From Stutzerimonas stutzeri (GTDB taxonomy: Bacteria; Pseudomonadota; Gammaproteobacteria; Pseudomonadales; Pseudomonadaceae): a stretch of DNA of 64,000 nt. The stretch covers positions 186,001 to 250,000 of the forward strand of contig NZ_PPXG01000005.1 in NCBI RefSeq assembly GCF_002909485.1, read 5' to 3'. Below the pieces are notes generated by a model. That model saw nothing but the letters and a program-made list of their open reading frames with translations, made no database searches and was not told the DNA's origin. The translations under genes and the position numbers were made by a program. Of the stretch, positions 54,788-63,995 are shown one piece after another (the first letter of the stretch is position 1; each line of letters starts with the position of its first letter).

Positions 54788-54805
54788 TAAATACATACGT
54801 ATTTA
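54788..54805. promoter_or_regulatory. Candidate TetR-family operator
   Basis: TAAATAC-ATAC-GTATTTA is an 18-bp palindrome in the 96-nt gap between the MFS and TetR starts, with only a short AT-rich stretch around it. Its position overlaps any promoters for the two genes, as expected for local repression. Confidence 0.6.
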
Positions 54806-54821
54806 ATTGAAAGGGGCGCAT

Positions 54822-55367
54822 GTGGGCAGAAAGAGAACGATCGACCGCGAGGCGCTGCTGGATGTGGCGGAAGGCATCGTCAATCGGCAGGGCGCTGCAG
54901 CGTTGACCATCGATGCCGTTGCTAAGGCGGCAGGCATTACCAAAGGCGGCGTGCAGTACAGCTTCGGTACCAAGGATGACCTTATCAATGCGATGTTCGA
55001 GCGTTGGGGCAAGAGCTATACCGAGCAGTTCCAACACATCGCCGGGGATACGCCCGACCCATTGACGGCGGTGCGCGCGCACGTGGAGGCGACGCGTGCT
55101 TCGGATTCCGGATCGCACGCCAAGGCGGCAAGTCTGATGGCTGCGCTACTGCAGACCCCCGAGCATCTGGCATCGACTCAGGCCTGGTATCAGGAGCGTC
55201 TTGCGGGGCTTGACGCCACTACGGAAGAAGGTCGCCGTGCCCGGCTCGCCTTTTTCGCCACTGAAGGGATTTTCACGCTGCGCTTTTTTCGCCTGATGGA
55301 TATAGGCGAGGAGGAATGGGCGGATGTCCTGAGCGACATCGCCGCGCTGGTTCGCCCGGACAACTGA
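54822..55367 (+). CDS. TetR family transcriptional regulator
   Basis: This is a 181-residue regulator with an N-terminal HTH (LDVAEGIVNRQGAAALTIDAVAKAAGITKGGVQYSFGTKDDLINAMFERW in pieces) and a C-terminal ligand domain without recognisable motifs. The GTG at 54822 follows AAAGGGG; a TTG at 54807 is possible. SmvR/QacR-like repressors sit divergent from DHA2 transporters in the same arrangement, so it likely represses the MFS gene and responds to transported cations. Confidence 0.92.
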   Translation: MGRKRTIDREALLDVAEGIVNRQGAAALTIDAVAKAAGITKGGVQYSFGTKDDLINAMFERWGKSYTEQFQHIAGDTPDPLTAVRAHVEATRASDSGSHAKAASLMAALLQTPEHLASTQAWYQERLAGLDATTEEGRRARLAFFATEGIFTLRFFRLMDIGEEEWADVLSDIAALVRPDN

Positions 55368-55498
55368 CCGGGCAAACGCAAAGCCTGGGAGATTATTCAT
55401 CGGCTTAGCGGCAGGGGGGGGCGGCCAGTCGCGCGACATCCAGCGATGGAGTTGCGCTAGTACCTCGGTTCAGATGAAGTCGCCCCACTCAACGGCGA

Positions 55499-55524
55499 GG
55501 GGAGCACACGAAGCGCTGCTCCCC
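55499..55524 (-). terminator. Hairpin after TonB receptor gene
   Basis: GGGGAGCA and TGCTCCCC form a perfect 8-bp stem with a 10-nt loop, nine nt after the receptor stop on the minus strand. No T-run follows, so it is a possible terminator or 3' stabiliser. Confidence 0.45.
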
Positions 55525-55532
55525 GTGGGGCA

Positions 55533-57680
55533 TTACAGCGTGATCGAAATGCCCGCCTGTAGCGTGCGCGGCTCACCAGGATAGGCCCATGCGTTCCAGG
55601 CGCGTTCCTCGTAGTGCTTGTCGAACACATTGTTCAGGTTGAGGTTCAGACGCACGTTCTCGGTCAGGGGGTAGTAGGCCAGCAGGTCGACCAGGCCGTA
55701 GCCATCCATGTCGTAGGTGTTGTTGCTGGTCTGGCCCTTGCGCTCGCCGACGTATTTCATGCCAACGCCCAGGCCGAGGCCAGCCAGCGGGCCGCCGGCG
55801 AACTCGTAGGTGTCGAGCAGGTTGAAGCTGTGCCGTGGCACGTTGCCCAGACGCGAGCCCACCGGCATGTTGGCGCTGGTGCTTTCGGTGACTTCGGCGT
55901 CCACGTAGGCATAGCCGCCGATCACGCGCCACTGCGGGGTGATATTGCCAGCGACGTTGATGTCCAAGCCCCGGCTGCGCACCTCGCCAGCGGCGATCTG
56001 GAAGGATTCAGCGCCGGTGTTGCCCGGATCGTTGGTCAGTACGTTTTCCTTGACGATATGGAACAGCGCCGCCGTCAGGCTCAGGTCGCGATCGGCCATG
56101 TCGTACTTGATGCCGACTTCGTGGGCCACGCCTTTTTCCGGATCGAATGCTCCGCCTTGGCGGTCAGCCCCGCGGTTGGGCTTGAACGAGCGCGAAGTGT
56201 TGGCAAACATCGCCAGCTCCTCGGTGAGGTCGTAGATCAGGCCGAAGCGCGGGGTGACGGAGTTGTGCGCTTGATCCCAGTCGCCGTTGGGATTGAGCTT
56301 ATCCACGTAACTCTGCTCGAAACGCTCGATACGTGCGCCCACTTGTGCTTTAAGGCGTTCGGTCAGCGCGACCTGATCCTGCAGGTAGAAGGCGTAGGAC
56401 TTGAGCGTCTCGCTGTCATGGGTGGTGGTGCGGGTTAGCGCCGGTAGCGGCTGGCCATGCACCGGGTTGTACAGGTCGATGGGGTAAGCACCGCCACCCG
56501 GCGAGCGGATGATCAGCGAGTTGTAGTTGAACTTGTCGTACTCGACGCCCACCAGCAGGGTGTGGGCGAAGCCGCCGAGATCGAAGTTGCCTTCAGCATT
56601 GGCCTGGGCGTTGACGTCGTTCCAGTTCAGCCAGCGCTCGTTGTAGTTACGTCCGACAGTAGTGGAGCCCGGCACCAGACCAGCGGCATAGCTGTTGCTG
56701 TTGTTCTCCACGGCGCCGCCGTAGAGCTCGCCATCGAGGTACTGCACGCCGCCGCGCAGGGTCCAACTGTCATTGAGCAGGTGTTCGATGCGCAGTTGCG
56801 TGGTGGCGTTCTCGTTAGTCAGCTTGCCCGCGGCCTTTTCGCCGAGGAAGCGATCACGCGGCAGTTTGCCCTGCTGGTTGGCGTAGCGGGTAACGCCGCG
56901 GTCGAGCGGGTGGCGGTTATGCAGGTAGTCGCCTTCGAGGGTGATGGCGGTGTCGTCGTTAAGCTGCCAGCGCAGCACCGGGGCGACGTTGTAGCGCTCG
57001 CTCTCGACATCGTCGCGGAAGCTGTCGCCGCCTTCGGCCACCAGATTCAGGCGGTAGGTGAAGGCGGCCTGCTCATCCAGCGCGCCGGTGGTGTCCAAGG
57101 TGCCGCGACTCAGGCCCTCACTGTTGACCTGGCTGCCCAGCACGGTGCGTCGCTCGGCCTGTGGCTGCTTGCTGACGATGTTGAAGGTGCCGCCCGGATC
57201 ACTGCGGCCGTAGAGCATGGCAGCCGGGCCACGCAGCACTTCGATGCGTTCGATGGTGTTGGCATCGGGCATGTTCGGGTAGCCACGGTTGACGGCGAAA
57301 CCGTTACGGTAGAACTCCTGGCTGTTGAAGCCACGGATGAGAAACTCGGTCAGGCCCTGGCCGCCAAAGTTGTTGCCGCGCTCCACGCCGCCCGCATAGT
57401 CGAGCGCGTCCTCCAGGCGCGTTGCGCCGATGTCTTCGACCACCTGCGCTGGGACGACGCTGATCGATTGAGGTGTTTCATGGATGGCGGTGTCGGTGCG
57501 CGTGGCGCTGGCCGAGCGTGTTGCTCGATAGCCTTGCACGGGGCCGTCGGCGCGCTCGGCCGATGCGGTGACTTGCATCTCCTCAAGCGCCAGCGGGGTT
57601 GTCGATTCGTCGTTGGCAAAGGCATTGATATGGCAGGTAAGGGCGGGAACAGCGAGCATCGGGACGAGAAGGCGCCGCAT
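55533..57680 (-). CDS. TonB-dependent siderophore receptor (FhuA/FiuA-like)
   Basis: This is a 715-residue outer-membrane receptor. The ATG at 57680 has AAGGA upstream and gives a signal peptide (to NAFA). A TonB-box-like EEMQVTASAE and a plug domain (ETPQSISVVPAQVVEDIG, ERIEVLRGPAAMLYGRSDPGGTFNIVSKQPQ in pieces) are followed by a 22-strand barrel ending in the aromatic-type terminal strand QAGISITL. The plug sequences are of the hydroxamate (ferrichrome/ferrioxamine) receptor type, but specificity is not certain. A candidate Fur box lies 43 nt upstream. It lies downstream of the diguanylate cyclase on the same strand. Confidence 0.9.
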   Translation of the reverse strand: MRRLLVPMLAVPALTCHINAFANDESTTPLALEEMQVTASAERADGPVQGYRATRSASATRTDTAIHETPQSISVVPAQVVEDIGATRLEDALDYAGGVERGNNFGGQGLTEFLIRGFNSQEFYRNGFAVNRGYPNMPDANTIERIEVLRGPAAMLYGRSDPGGTFNIVSKQPQAERRTVLGSQVNSEGLSRGTLDTTGALDEQAAFTYRLNLVAEGGDSFRDDVESERYNVAPVLRWQLNDDTAITLEGDYLHNRHPLDRGVTRYANQQGKLPRDRFLGEKAAGKLTNENATTQLRIEHLLNDSWTLRGGVQYLDGELYGGAVENNSNSYAAGLVPGSTTVGRNYNERWLNWNDVNAQANAEGNFDLGGFAHTLLVGVEYDKFNYNSLIIRSPGGGAYPIDLYNPVHGQPLPALTRTTTHDSETLKSYAFYLQDQVALTERLKAQVGARIERFEQSYVDKLNPNGDWDQAHNSVTPRFGLIYDLTEELAMFANTSRSFKPNRGADRQGGAFDPEKGVAHEVGIKYDMADRDLSLTAALFHIVKENVLTNDPGNTGAESFQIAAGEVRSRGLDINVAGNITPQWRVIGGYAYVDAEVTESTSANMPVGSRLGNVPRHSFNLLDTYEFAGGPLAGLGLGVGMKYVGERKGQTSNNTYDMDGYGLVDLLAYYPLTENVRLNLNLNNVFDKHYEERAWNAWAYPGEPRTLQAGISITL

Positions 57681-57722
57681 CGATTGATCCTTGGACGGAG
57701 GGACGAGGGCGGGCATCCTAAT

Positions 57723-57741
57723 AGCAACGAAAACGATTATC
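57723..57741 (-). promoter_or_regulatory. Candidate Fur box of the TonB receptor
   Basis: On the minus strand GATAATCGTTTTCGTTGCT matches 11 of 19 positions of the Fur consensus by hand count. It lies 43-61 nt before the receptor start, a normal position for iron repression. Confidence 0.55.
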
Positions 57742-57879
57742 AAATAGAAGCTAATCTCAGTTGTCTGCTTCAGCTTGCTATGGGTTTGGACACGGCCGGT
57801 GGCACATCTTGCCGCAGCAGACAGGCGCTCATCTCGGCCGTTACAAGCCGGGCAGCCAGCTGGTAACTTCAGCTGGTTG

Positions 57880-59430
57880 TTACGTCGATATGACGATAAT
57901 GCGGTCGCGACCTGCTCTTTTCGCCTGATACAACGCATCGTCCGCCGCTTTGAATGTGGCTTCGTCGGTTGGATAGCTACCCCTGCAGGCAATACCGACG
58001 GATACCGTTATCGGGGCTCCGGTCGGGCTGGCAGTCTGCCTAAGGCGAGTGAGCAGTCGTTCCGCGGCAATGCTGGCGCCGGTTGCGTCGGTGTCGGGCA
58101 GCAGCATCAGGAACTCTTCGCCACCCATCCGGCAAAGCACATCTGTGGGGCGTGAGCATTCCCTCATTTCCGACGCAAGGAAACGCAGTACCTCGTCACC
58201 CACATCGTGGCCGTGCTGGTCGTTGACCTGTTTGAAGTGGTCGATATCCAGTGCCAGTGTGGCGTAGTGCTGATCGAGCAGGTCGAACTGCTTGAGCGCA
58301 AGCTCCAACCCGCGGCGGTTGCGCAGGCCGGTCAGTGGATCGGTCATGGATGCTGCTTCCAGCGCGCCCATCTTCTGCTGCAGCAGGGATACGCCGGCAA
58401 GCATCGCGACTTTCAGTCGAGAGACCTCGAAGTACCAGGAATTGACCGTCGAGATGCGGCTGCTTGCTTCCGGAGCGCCCCAGTGCTCGGCGGTGTCGGC
58501 AAGCGCGCGGATTGGGCCGGATATGAGCTTGGAAAGCCACCAGAACACGGCAAGCGATGCGATGGTGAAAGGCACGGCGTTGAGCAGTGTCGAGCGCGCC
58601 AGTTGGGAGAGTTTGGCGGTGATTGCCGAAGTGGGGCGCTGGGCGACGATGCCCCAGCCAGTGCTCTGGACAGGCGCGAAACCTGCCAGCATGTCCACAC
58701 CGCGGGTATTGACCACGCGCTGACCGCCTTCCTCACCCAGCAGGACCTTTTTGACTACGTCGTTACTTGATACCTGTTGGCCGACGCGCTGGTCGTCTTC
58801 GTGAAAGATCAGATGGCCCTGGGTATCGACGACGTACAAGTAGGAGCCGTCGTGGTAGTAATGCACGCCCAGAAGACCATGTAGCGCATTTCGTTCGCGC
58901 AGGAACAGCGAGGCGCTGATGAACCCCAGATAACTGCCGTCCGAGGCGAAGATCGGGTGGGTCACTGCGATCAGGTAGGTGCCATCGGTGGCGACATAGG
59001 GGTCGCTGATCAGCGGCGTTCGCTCGGCCAGCGCGCGTGTCGCTCCCACACTGTTCACCTTTACGCCAACCAGCGAGGCGCTTTCCGGAGACGCGGAGAC
59101 AATTTCCCCGGCAGCACTGACAATCATGGCCCGGCTGAACTGGTCGCTCTTGAGCTTGAGTCGCTCGGTTTCGCTATCGCGCGCATCTGGGTCATCGAAC
59201 CGCGTCGAAAGTACCTGCGCAGCATAGGCAAGCTCACGACGGCTGTTGAGGAAGAACTGGTCGGTGGTCTCGGCCAGCTTGCGTGCATAGGCCCGGTTTG
59301 CCTCCAAGGTCTGCTCGAACAACTGGTCTCGCTGGGAGCTGTAACCGGCGAAGAAACTGTTGCCGAAGGTCAGCAGCCCAGCCACCAGAGCCAGCAGCAG
59401 TGAGAGTTTCTGTAGATCCAGCCGGGACAT
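57880..59430 (-). CDS. Diguanylate cyclase with periplasmic dCACHE sensor
   Basis: This is a 516-residue membrane protein. A first transmembrane helix (about 8-28), a long periplasmic dCACHE-type domain (about 30-280, including TDQFFLNSRRELAYAAQVL and YLIAVTHPIFASDGSYLGFISASLFL in pieces), and a second helix (about 285-310) are followed by a GGDEF domain. The active site is GGEEF at 436-440, a functional variant, and the inhibitory I-site RxxD is present at 427-430 (RPTD). It should make c-di-GMP in response to an extracellular ligand, with product feedback. The start at 59430 has GGAAG upstream. It is divergent from the pfeR-like gene. Confidence 0.92.
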   Translation of the reverse strand: MSRLDLQKLSLLLALVAGLLTFGNSFFAGYSSQRDQLFEQTLEANRAYARKLAETTDQFFLNSRRELAYAAQVLSTRFDDPDARDSETERLKLKSDQFSRAMIVSAAGEIVSASPESASLVGVKVNSVGATRALAERTPLISDPYVATDGTYLIAVTHPIFASDGSYLGFISASLFLRERNALHGLLGVHYYHDGSYLYVVDTQGHLIFHEDDQRVGQQVSSNDVVKKVLLGEEGGQRVVNTRGVDMLAGFAPVQSTGWGIVAQRPTSAITAKLSQLARSTLLNAVPFTIASLAVFWWLSKLISGPIRALADTAEHWGAPEASSRISTVNSWYFEVSRLKVAMLAGVSLLQQKMGALEAASMTDPLTGLRNRRGLELALKQFDLLDQHYATLALDIDHFKQVNDQHGHDVGDEVLRFLASEMRECSRPTDVLCRMGGEEFLMLLPDTDATGASIAAERLLTRLRQTASPTGAPITVSVGIACRGSYPTDEATFKAADDALYQAKRAGRDRIIVIST

Positions 59431-59595
59431 GACGCTTCCATCTCCGAATGCATGTTTGGCGTAGCGCCAATGGAGGTTGCTGTCAGGCTTCGTGTCGAGC
59501 GCAAGCCAAAGGGCGGGAATCATACAGGCACCGTGCTGCTAACGAGCGGCTGCAGGCCGAATCGACTCAAGCGACTGGTGCTGGATTGCGTTGTG

Positions 59596-59614
59596 GATAA
59601 TAATCACTCGCATT
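59596..59614 (+). promoter_or_regulatory. Candidate Fur box of the pfeR-like operon
   Basis: GATAATAATCACTCGCATT matches the 19-bp Fur consensus at about 11 positions, with an exact GATAAT half. It lies 21 nt before the response regulator start and 166 nt from the start of the divergent diguanylate cyclase. Confidence 0.6.
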
Positions 59615-59634
59615 AAATGCAGCCTTGACTCTCC

Positions 59635-60345
59635 ATGCCCGACACTACCGCGCCCGCTCCCCGGCTTCTCGCCGTGGAAGATGACCTCGTCTTTGCCCGT
59701 CATCTAATTGACCATCTGGAATCCATCGGTTACTCGGTCAGCCACTGCCTGGATGGCGACGACGGCCTGTCGCGTGCGCAGGCTGAGCATTTCGATCTGA
59801 TCCTGATGGACATCATGCTGCCCGGCAGCAGCGGGCTCGAGGTGTTGCAACAATTGCGGCGCCGCCGCGGCGTGCCGGTCATTCTGATGTCCGCATTGGG
59901 CAATGAGCAGGACCGTATCAGCGGCTTTAGCCACGGTGCCGACGACTATCTGCCCAAACCCTTCAGCTTGCGGGAGCTGAGCGTTCGCATCGAGGCCGTG
60001 CTGCGCCGGGTGGCATACGAACGCTCGGACGGACAGCCCGCGCCCGACTGCGGCCAGCTGCACTTCGACGAGCAGAGGCGGGACGTGGCGGTAGGCGCGC
60101 TTTGGGCCGGCCTGACGCCCAGCGAATATCGAGTGCTCGTGATGCTGTGGCAAAACGCCGGGACGGCGCTCAGCAAGGCCTACCTTTATCAGCAGGCATT
60201 GCACCGCAATTACTCCAGCCACGACCGCAGTCTGGACATGCATGTCAGCCATGTGCGCCGCAAGCTGAAGGCGCTCGGTTGCACCGCGCTGCAGCTGGAC
60301 ACCGTGTGGGGCACTGGTTATATGGTCACCCGAGGCGAACAATGA
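59635..60345 (+). CDS. PfeR-like response regulator
   Basis: This is a 236-residue OmpR-type regulator. The receiver has acidic residues in VEDD, the phosphoacceptor Asp59 in LILMDIMLPGSSG, and Lys in LPKPFS; the winged-helix DNA-binding domain begins near 130 (TPSEYRVLVMLWQNAG, DMHVSHVRRKLKALG). Its order before a kinase and a TonB receptor, with a Fur box, is that of P. aeruginosa PfeR (enterobactin) or PirR; which one cannot be decided here. The stop overlaps the kinase start (ATGA). Confidence 0.9.
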   Translation: MPDTTAPAPRLLAVEDDLVFARHLIDHLESIGYSVSHCLDGDDGLSRAQAEHFDLILMDIMLPGSSGLEVLQQLRRRRGVPVILMSALGNEQDRISGFSHGADDYLPKPFSLRELSVRIEAVLRRVAYERSDGQPAPDCGQLHFDEQRRDVAVGALWAGLTPSEYRVLVMLWQNAGTALSKAYLYQQALHRNYSSHDRSLDMHVSHVRRKLKALGCTALQLDTVWGTGYMVTRGEQ

Positions 60346-61685
60346 GCCTGCCTTCGCGTCACTCGCTGTTCTGGCGGCTGGCGTTGTTACAGGTCGGTTT
60401 CTGTCTTTCGTTGATCTCGCTGAGTCAGTCCTGGACGCAATATGTATACGAGCGCAGCAGTTACCTTCCGGTTGGATCACGGGAGCAGCTGGTGCGCTAT
60501 GCAGCGGGCGCCGAGCAAGCCTGGCATAGCGGCGGTAGCAATGGCGTGCACCGCTGGCTGGAAGATTTTCGCCAGGCTCAAGGCTGTTGGGCTGCCGTAC
60601 TGAGCCCCGACCTGCATTCGCTGAGCGTCCAGCCGCTTGGCGCCGATGACTACGCGCGATTGAAGATGGTGCGCGGGCTGGACTGGCGGATTAGCCGACG
60701 CAGTGCTGAACCTCCTTATATAAGCGTGCCGTTTCCGACGAGCCCCGACCACGGGCAGTTGATCCTGCAGTTGCCCGAACGGTTGATGCCTAGTACATCA
60801 ATGTTCCTGCTGCAGGTACTGATCAACGTCGTGATGCCCGGCGTGCTGGCGCTGCTGCTCTGCGTGCTGATCTACCGGTTGCTGATCCGGCCTTTGGTGC
60901 AGCTGCAAGCGCAAGCCAATGCCCTCCGAGCGGATCGGCTCGGGATGCGTGGTGGGGAGCTGATGAGGCGTCGCGATGAACTCGGTGAGCTGTCGCAGGC
61001 GTTCGACCATATGGCTGAACGTCTGCAGAGTGCCGTGTCCTTTCAACGCCAATTGCTGCGTGACCTTTCCCATGAACTGCGTGCGCCGCTCAGTCGACTG
61101 CGCGCAGCTGCTGAGCGTGAGCCCGTCGCCGACGCACTGAGCTGCCGAGTAACCCAGGAAGTGCAGGGCATGGAGCGACTGATTGGCGGCAGTCTCGAAT
61201 TGGTCTGGCTGGACACCGAGCGTCCATCGCTGCCGCGTGAAGAGGTCGATGTGGCGGCGCTGTGGGACGTGCTGCGTGATAACGCCTGCTTCGAATCCGG
61301 CTGGGACCCAGGTCGACTGCCCTGCGATTTACCGGAGGACTGCCGGGTCTACGCGCATCTGAACGGTCTGGCGCAGGCGTTGGAGAATATCCTGCGTAAT
61401 GCCATCCGGCATTCGCCGGCAGACGGTATCGTGCGCCTGGGTGGCCGATTGGAAGAGGGGCACTGGCATCTGTGGGTCGAGGACGCCGGCCCCGGAGTGG
61501 GGCCTGATCAGCTCGAGCTGATCTTTCGTCCCTTCACCCGGCTCAATGCTGCTCGCCCCGGAGGCGACGGCTATGGGCTGGGTCTGGCCATTGCTCGGCG
61601 CATGGTGCGCCTGCAAGGCGGCGAGCTATGGGCGGAAAACCTGGGCCTGGGGCTACGAATGCACCTGACTTTGGCAACTGTATAG
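60342..61685 (+). CDS. PfeS-like sensor histidine kinase
   Basis: This is a 447-residue membrane kinase with two transmembrane helices (about 10-30 and 155-180) framing a periplasmic sensor of about 120 residues. A HAMP domain, HisKA with His244 in LLRDLSHELRAPLSRLRAA, and an HATPase with NILRNAIRHSP, EDAGPGVG and DGYGLGLAIARRMV follow. The ATG at 60342 overlaps the regulator stop; the open frame runs upstream only as a shadow. The periplasmic domain probably senses the imported iron-siderophore complex or the free siderophore (inference from PfeS). Confidence 0.9.
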   Translation: MSLPSRHSLFWRLALLQVGFCLSLISLSQSWTQYVYERSSYLPVGSREQLVRYAAGAEQAWHSGGSNGVHRWLEDFRQAQGCWAAVLSPDLHSLSVQPLGADDYARLKMVRGLDWRISRRSAEPPYISVPFPTSPDHGQLILQLPERLMPSTSMFLLQVLINVVMPGVLALLLCVLIYRLLIRPLVQLQAQANALRADRLGMRGGELMRRRDELGELSQAFDHMAERLQSAVSFQRQLLRDLSHELRAPLSRLRAAAEREPVADALSCRVTQEVQGMERLIGGSLELVWLDTERPSLPREEVDVAALWDVLRDNACFESGWDPGRLPCDLPEDCRVYAHLNGLAQALENILRNAIRHSPADGIVRLGGRLEEGHWHLWVEDAGPGVGPDQLELIFRPFTRLNAARPGGDGYGLGLAIARRMVRLQGGELWAENLGLGLRMHLTLATV

Positions 61686-61705
61686 TTTGTAAATGCACTT
61701 TACTC

Positions 61706-61724
61706 TCAAATGAGAATGTATAGC
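61706..61724 (+). promoter_or_regulatory. Candidate Fur box of the pfeA-like gene
   Basis: TCAAATGAGAATGTATAGC (by hand count 11 of 18 core positions to the Fur consensus) lies about 100 nt before the receptor start, in the short gap after the kinase gene. PfeR-type control of the same promoter is also likely. Confidence 0.45.
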
Positions 61725-61824
61725 ATTGCTGCCGGCGTGACGGCCCGCTTCGCCGCCACGCCTAACCTGCGGTCGTTTGACGGACCGCGGAAGACGCAAT
61801 CGCTTCTCAGGGGGACTGGTGTAA

Positions 61825-63903
61825 ATGGTGCTTTTCAATCGACAACGGCTGGCTTGCGCGATTGCTGCAGCCTGGGTGAGTGCGCCGGCATTTGCGCAAG
61901 ATCCTATAGAGCTGCAGCCCACCACAGTGGTCACCGCGGCCGGTCACGAGCAGAACATCGCAAAGGCTCCTGCCAGCATTTCGGTGATCACGCGCGAGCA
62001 GCTTGAGGCTCAGTCCTACACCAGCGTTATCGATGCGATGAAGAACGTCCCAGGCGTTTACGTTTCCGGCGGTGGAAACCAGCAGGACATCACCATCCGC
62101 GGCATGGGCAGCGAGTACACCCTGGTACTGGTGGATGGGCGCCCGATTTCCGCCGGGCGTCAGACGCAAACCAACGGTACATCGGGTGGCAAACAGCAGC
62201 TGGCATTGCCGCCGCTTGCCATGATCGAGCGTATCGAAGTGATTCGGGGGCCGATGTCTTCGCTTTACGGCTCCGAAGCCATGGGCGGTGTGATCAACAT
62301 CATCACTCGCCAGTCTTCCGGCGAGTGGGCGGGTACTGTTCGCGCTCAGAAGATGTTCTCCCAGAACGACTACAACGAAGACGAATATCACACCGAGCTT
62401 TTCGCCGGCGGCGCGCTGATTCCCGGGCTGGTGGGATTGCAGTTGAGCGGTGCCTATACCCACACCTACGAAAGCGACTACGTCGGCGGCGAAGCCTTCA
62501 ATTCGGGTGAAAGCAAGCCGGAGGCCCGCGAAAGCAACGTCGGCGCGGACCTGTTCCTGACGCCGACCGACGCCGACCGGTTCACTCTGGGTTACCGAGA
62601 AGTCACGCAGAAATCCCGCCATACCGCCGGTAAGAGTTCGCCGGTGACGACAAGCCTGCCCGAGGGAGAGGCAACGACGAACCGTTTCGAAAAAGAGGTT
62701 TGGACGCTGTCGCACGAAGGCAACTATGGCGACTGGCTGGTCAACAGCTATTTGCAGCGGGACGTGTCCGAGCGTGTGCAGGACCTGTCGATGAAAGAAA
62801 CGGTCAACCTGTTCAACACTCAGGGTACGTATTTCTGGGGGGCGCACACGATCACCCTCGGCGCTCAGTACAAGGACGAGGAATTCGTCAACGGCCAAAA
62901 CGTGCTGTTCAACGATGGCATTGCCGGTGGGGTGCACGAAGCCGACCGCTGGCTGGCGGCGGTTTACGGGGAAGTGGAGTGGGGCATCACCGATGACTTC
63001 GCACTGACTACCGGGCTGCGCTACAACGATGACGAATTCTTTGGCGGACATTTGTCCCCACGCATCTATGGCGTCTACAGCCTGAGCCCCCTCTTGACCC
63101 TGAAGGGCGGCGTTTCGACCGGCTACAAGCAGCCGACTCTCAGCCAGGCTACAGAGGGCTTCGGTGGCCGTACCGGCGGCGGTGGGTCGCCGAATGTCGG
63201 TTCCAATGGCCAGGCATTGCCGCGCGCGTTGAGTATCGGTAACGCTGATCTGGATCCCGAAACCAGCACCAGCTATGAAGTCGGATTTGTCTTCGACGAC
63301 CCATCGATCGGCCTGGGAACCAGCGTGATGCTGTTCCATACGATCTACAAGGACAAGATCGCAGAGGATCGCTTCTGCACCAGCCCGAATGCTGCCAACA
63401 ACAATGATGTCGCCAACTATGCGTGCAACTTCGGCGGCAACAACTTCTACTTCCTCAGCACCACTCGCAACATCGATGAAGCGGTCATTCAGGGCGTCGA
63501 GTTCACCCTCGACTACGACATTACCGATGCCCTGAGCTGGATGACCAGCTACACCTTCACCGACTCGGAGCAGAAGAGCGGGGAGTTCAAAGGTGAGCCG
63601 CTCAATAAGCAACCCCGGCACATGTTCAACAGCCATTTGGACTGGCGAATGACGGACAAGCTCAACCTCTGGTCGCAATACAACTACCGCAGCCGTACCT
63701 CCGATTACCTGAGCCGTACCAGCATGAGCGAAGGCACGCCGGGTTACGGGTTCGTCGATATTGGTGCGGTGTACGGACTGACCAGAAACGTCGATCTAAC
63801 CGCCGGGTTGTACAACGTCGCTAACAAGGAAGTGACCAATGATGACTATGCGGTCGTGCTCGATGGCCGCCGCCTGGTCGTAGGGATGACTGTCGACTTT
63901 TAA
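61825..63903 (+). CDS. PfeA/FepA-like TonB-dependent siderophore receptor
   Basis: This is a 692-residue outer-membrane receptor. A signal peptide (about 1-24, ending APAFA) precedes a TonB-box-like TTVVTAAG and a plug (KAPASISVITREQLEAQ, VPGVYVSGGGNQQDITIRGMGSEYTLVLVDGRPI in pieces, IEVIRGPMSSLYGSEAMGGVINIITRQ in pieces), then a barrel ending RRLVVGMTVDF. These blocks are of the FepA/CirA/PfeA catecholate type rather than the hydroxamate type. Together with the upstream regulator and kinase it forms a PfeRSA-like enterobactin uptake module. Its length is shorter than PfeA of P. aeruginosa (from memory), so the true siderophore may differ. The ATG at 61825 has AGGGGG about 11 bases upstream. 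Confidence 0.9.
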   Translation: MVLFNRQRLACAIAAAWVSAPAFAQDPIELQPTTVVTAAGHEQNIAKAPASISVITREQLEAQSYTSVIDAMKNVPGVYVSGGGNQQDITIRGMGSEYTLVLVDGRPISAGRQTQTNGTSGGKQQLALPPLAMIERIEVIRGPMSSLYGSEAMGGVINIITRQSSGEWAGTVRAQKMFSQNDYNEDEYHTELFAGGALIPGLVGLQLSGAYTHTYESDYVGGEAFNSGESKPEARESNVGADLFLTPTDADRFTLGYREVTQKSRHTAGKSSPVTTSLPEGEATTNRFEKEVWTLSHEGNYGDWLVNSYLQRDVSERVQDLSMKETVNLFNTQGTYFWGAHTITLGAQYKDEEFVNGQNVLFNDGIAGGVHEADRWLAAVYGEVEWGITDDFALTTGLRYNDDEFFGGHLSPRIYGVYSLSPLLTLKGGVSTGYKQPTLSQATEGFGGRTGGGGSPNVGSNGQALPRALSIGNADLDPETSTSYEVGFVFDDPSIGLGTSVMLFHTIYKDKIAEDRFCTSPNAANNNDVANYACNFGGNNFYFLSTTRNIDEAVIQGVEFTLDYDITDALSWMTSYTFTDSEQKSGEFKGEPLNKQPRHMFNSHLDWRMTDKLNLWSQYNYRSRTSDYLSRTSMSEGTPGYGFVDIGAVYGLTRNVDLTAGLYNVANKEVTNDDYAVVLDGRRLVVGMTVDF

Positions 63904-63959
63904 AAAGTCAGACGCGAGTGGCGTGGTCAGAAAGCCCGCGAAACCGCATCGAACCCACT

Positions 63960-63995
63960 GCCCGACCGGCCGAAAAGCCAGTGTCGGGCGTTTTC
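63960..63995 (+). terminator. Probable terminator of the pfeA-like gene
   Basis: GCCCGAC and GTCGGGC form a 7-bp stem with a 16-nt loop that contains a further short stem, followed by TTTT. It lies about 55 nt after the receptor stop, at the right edge of the window. Confidence 0.55.

Noticed and set aside
61807..63678. 623-codon open frame antisense to the pfeA-like receptor
   Set aside because: The receptor on the plus strand is unambiguous; the antisense frame has no start signal or domain.
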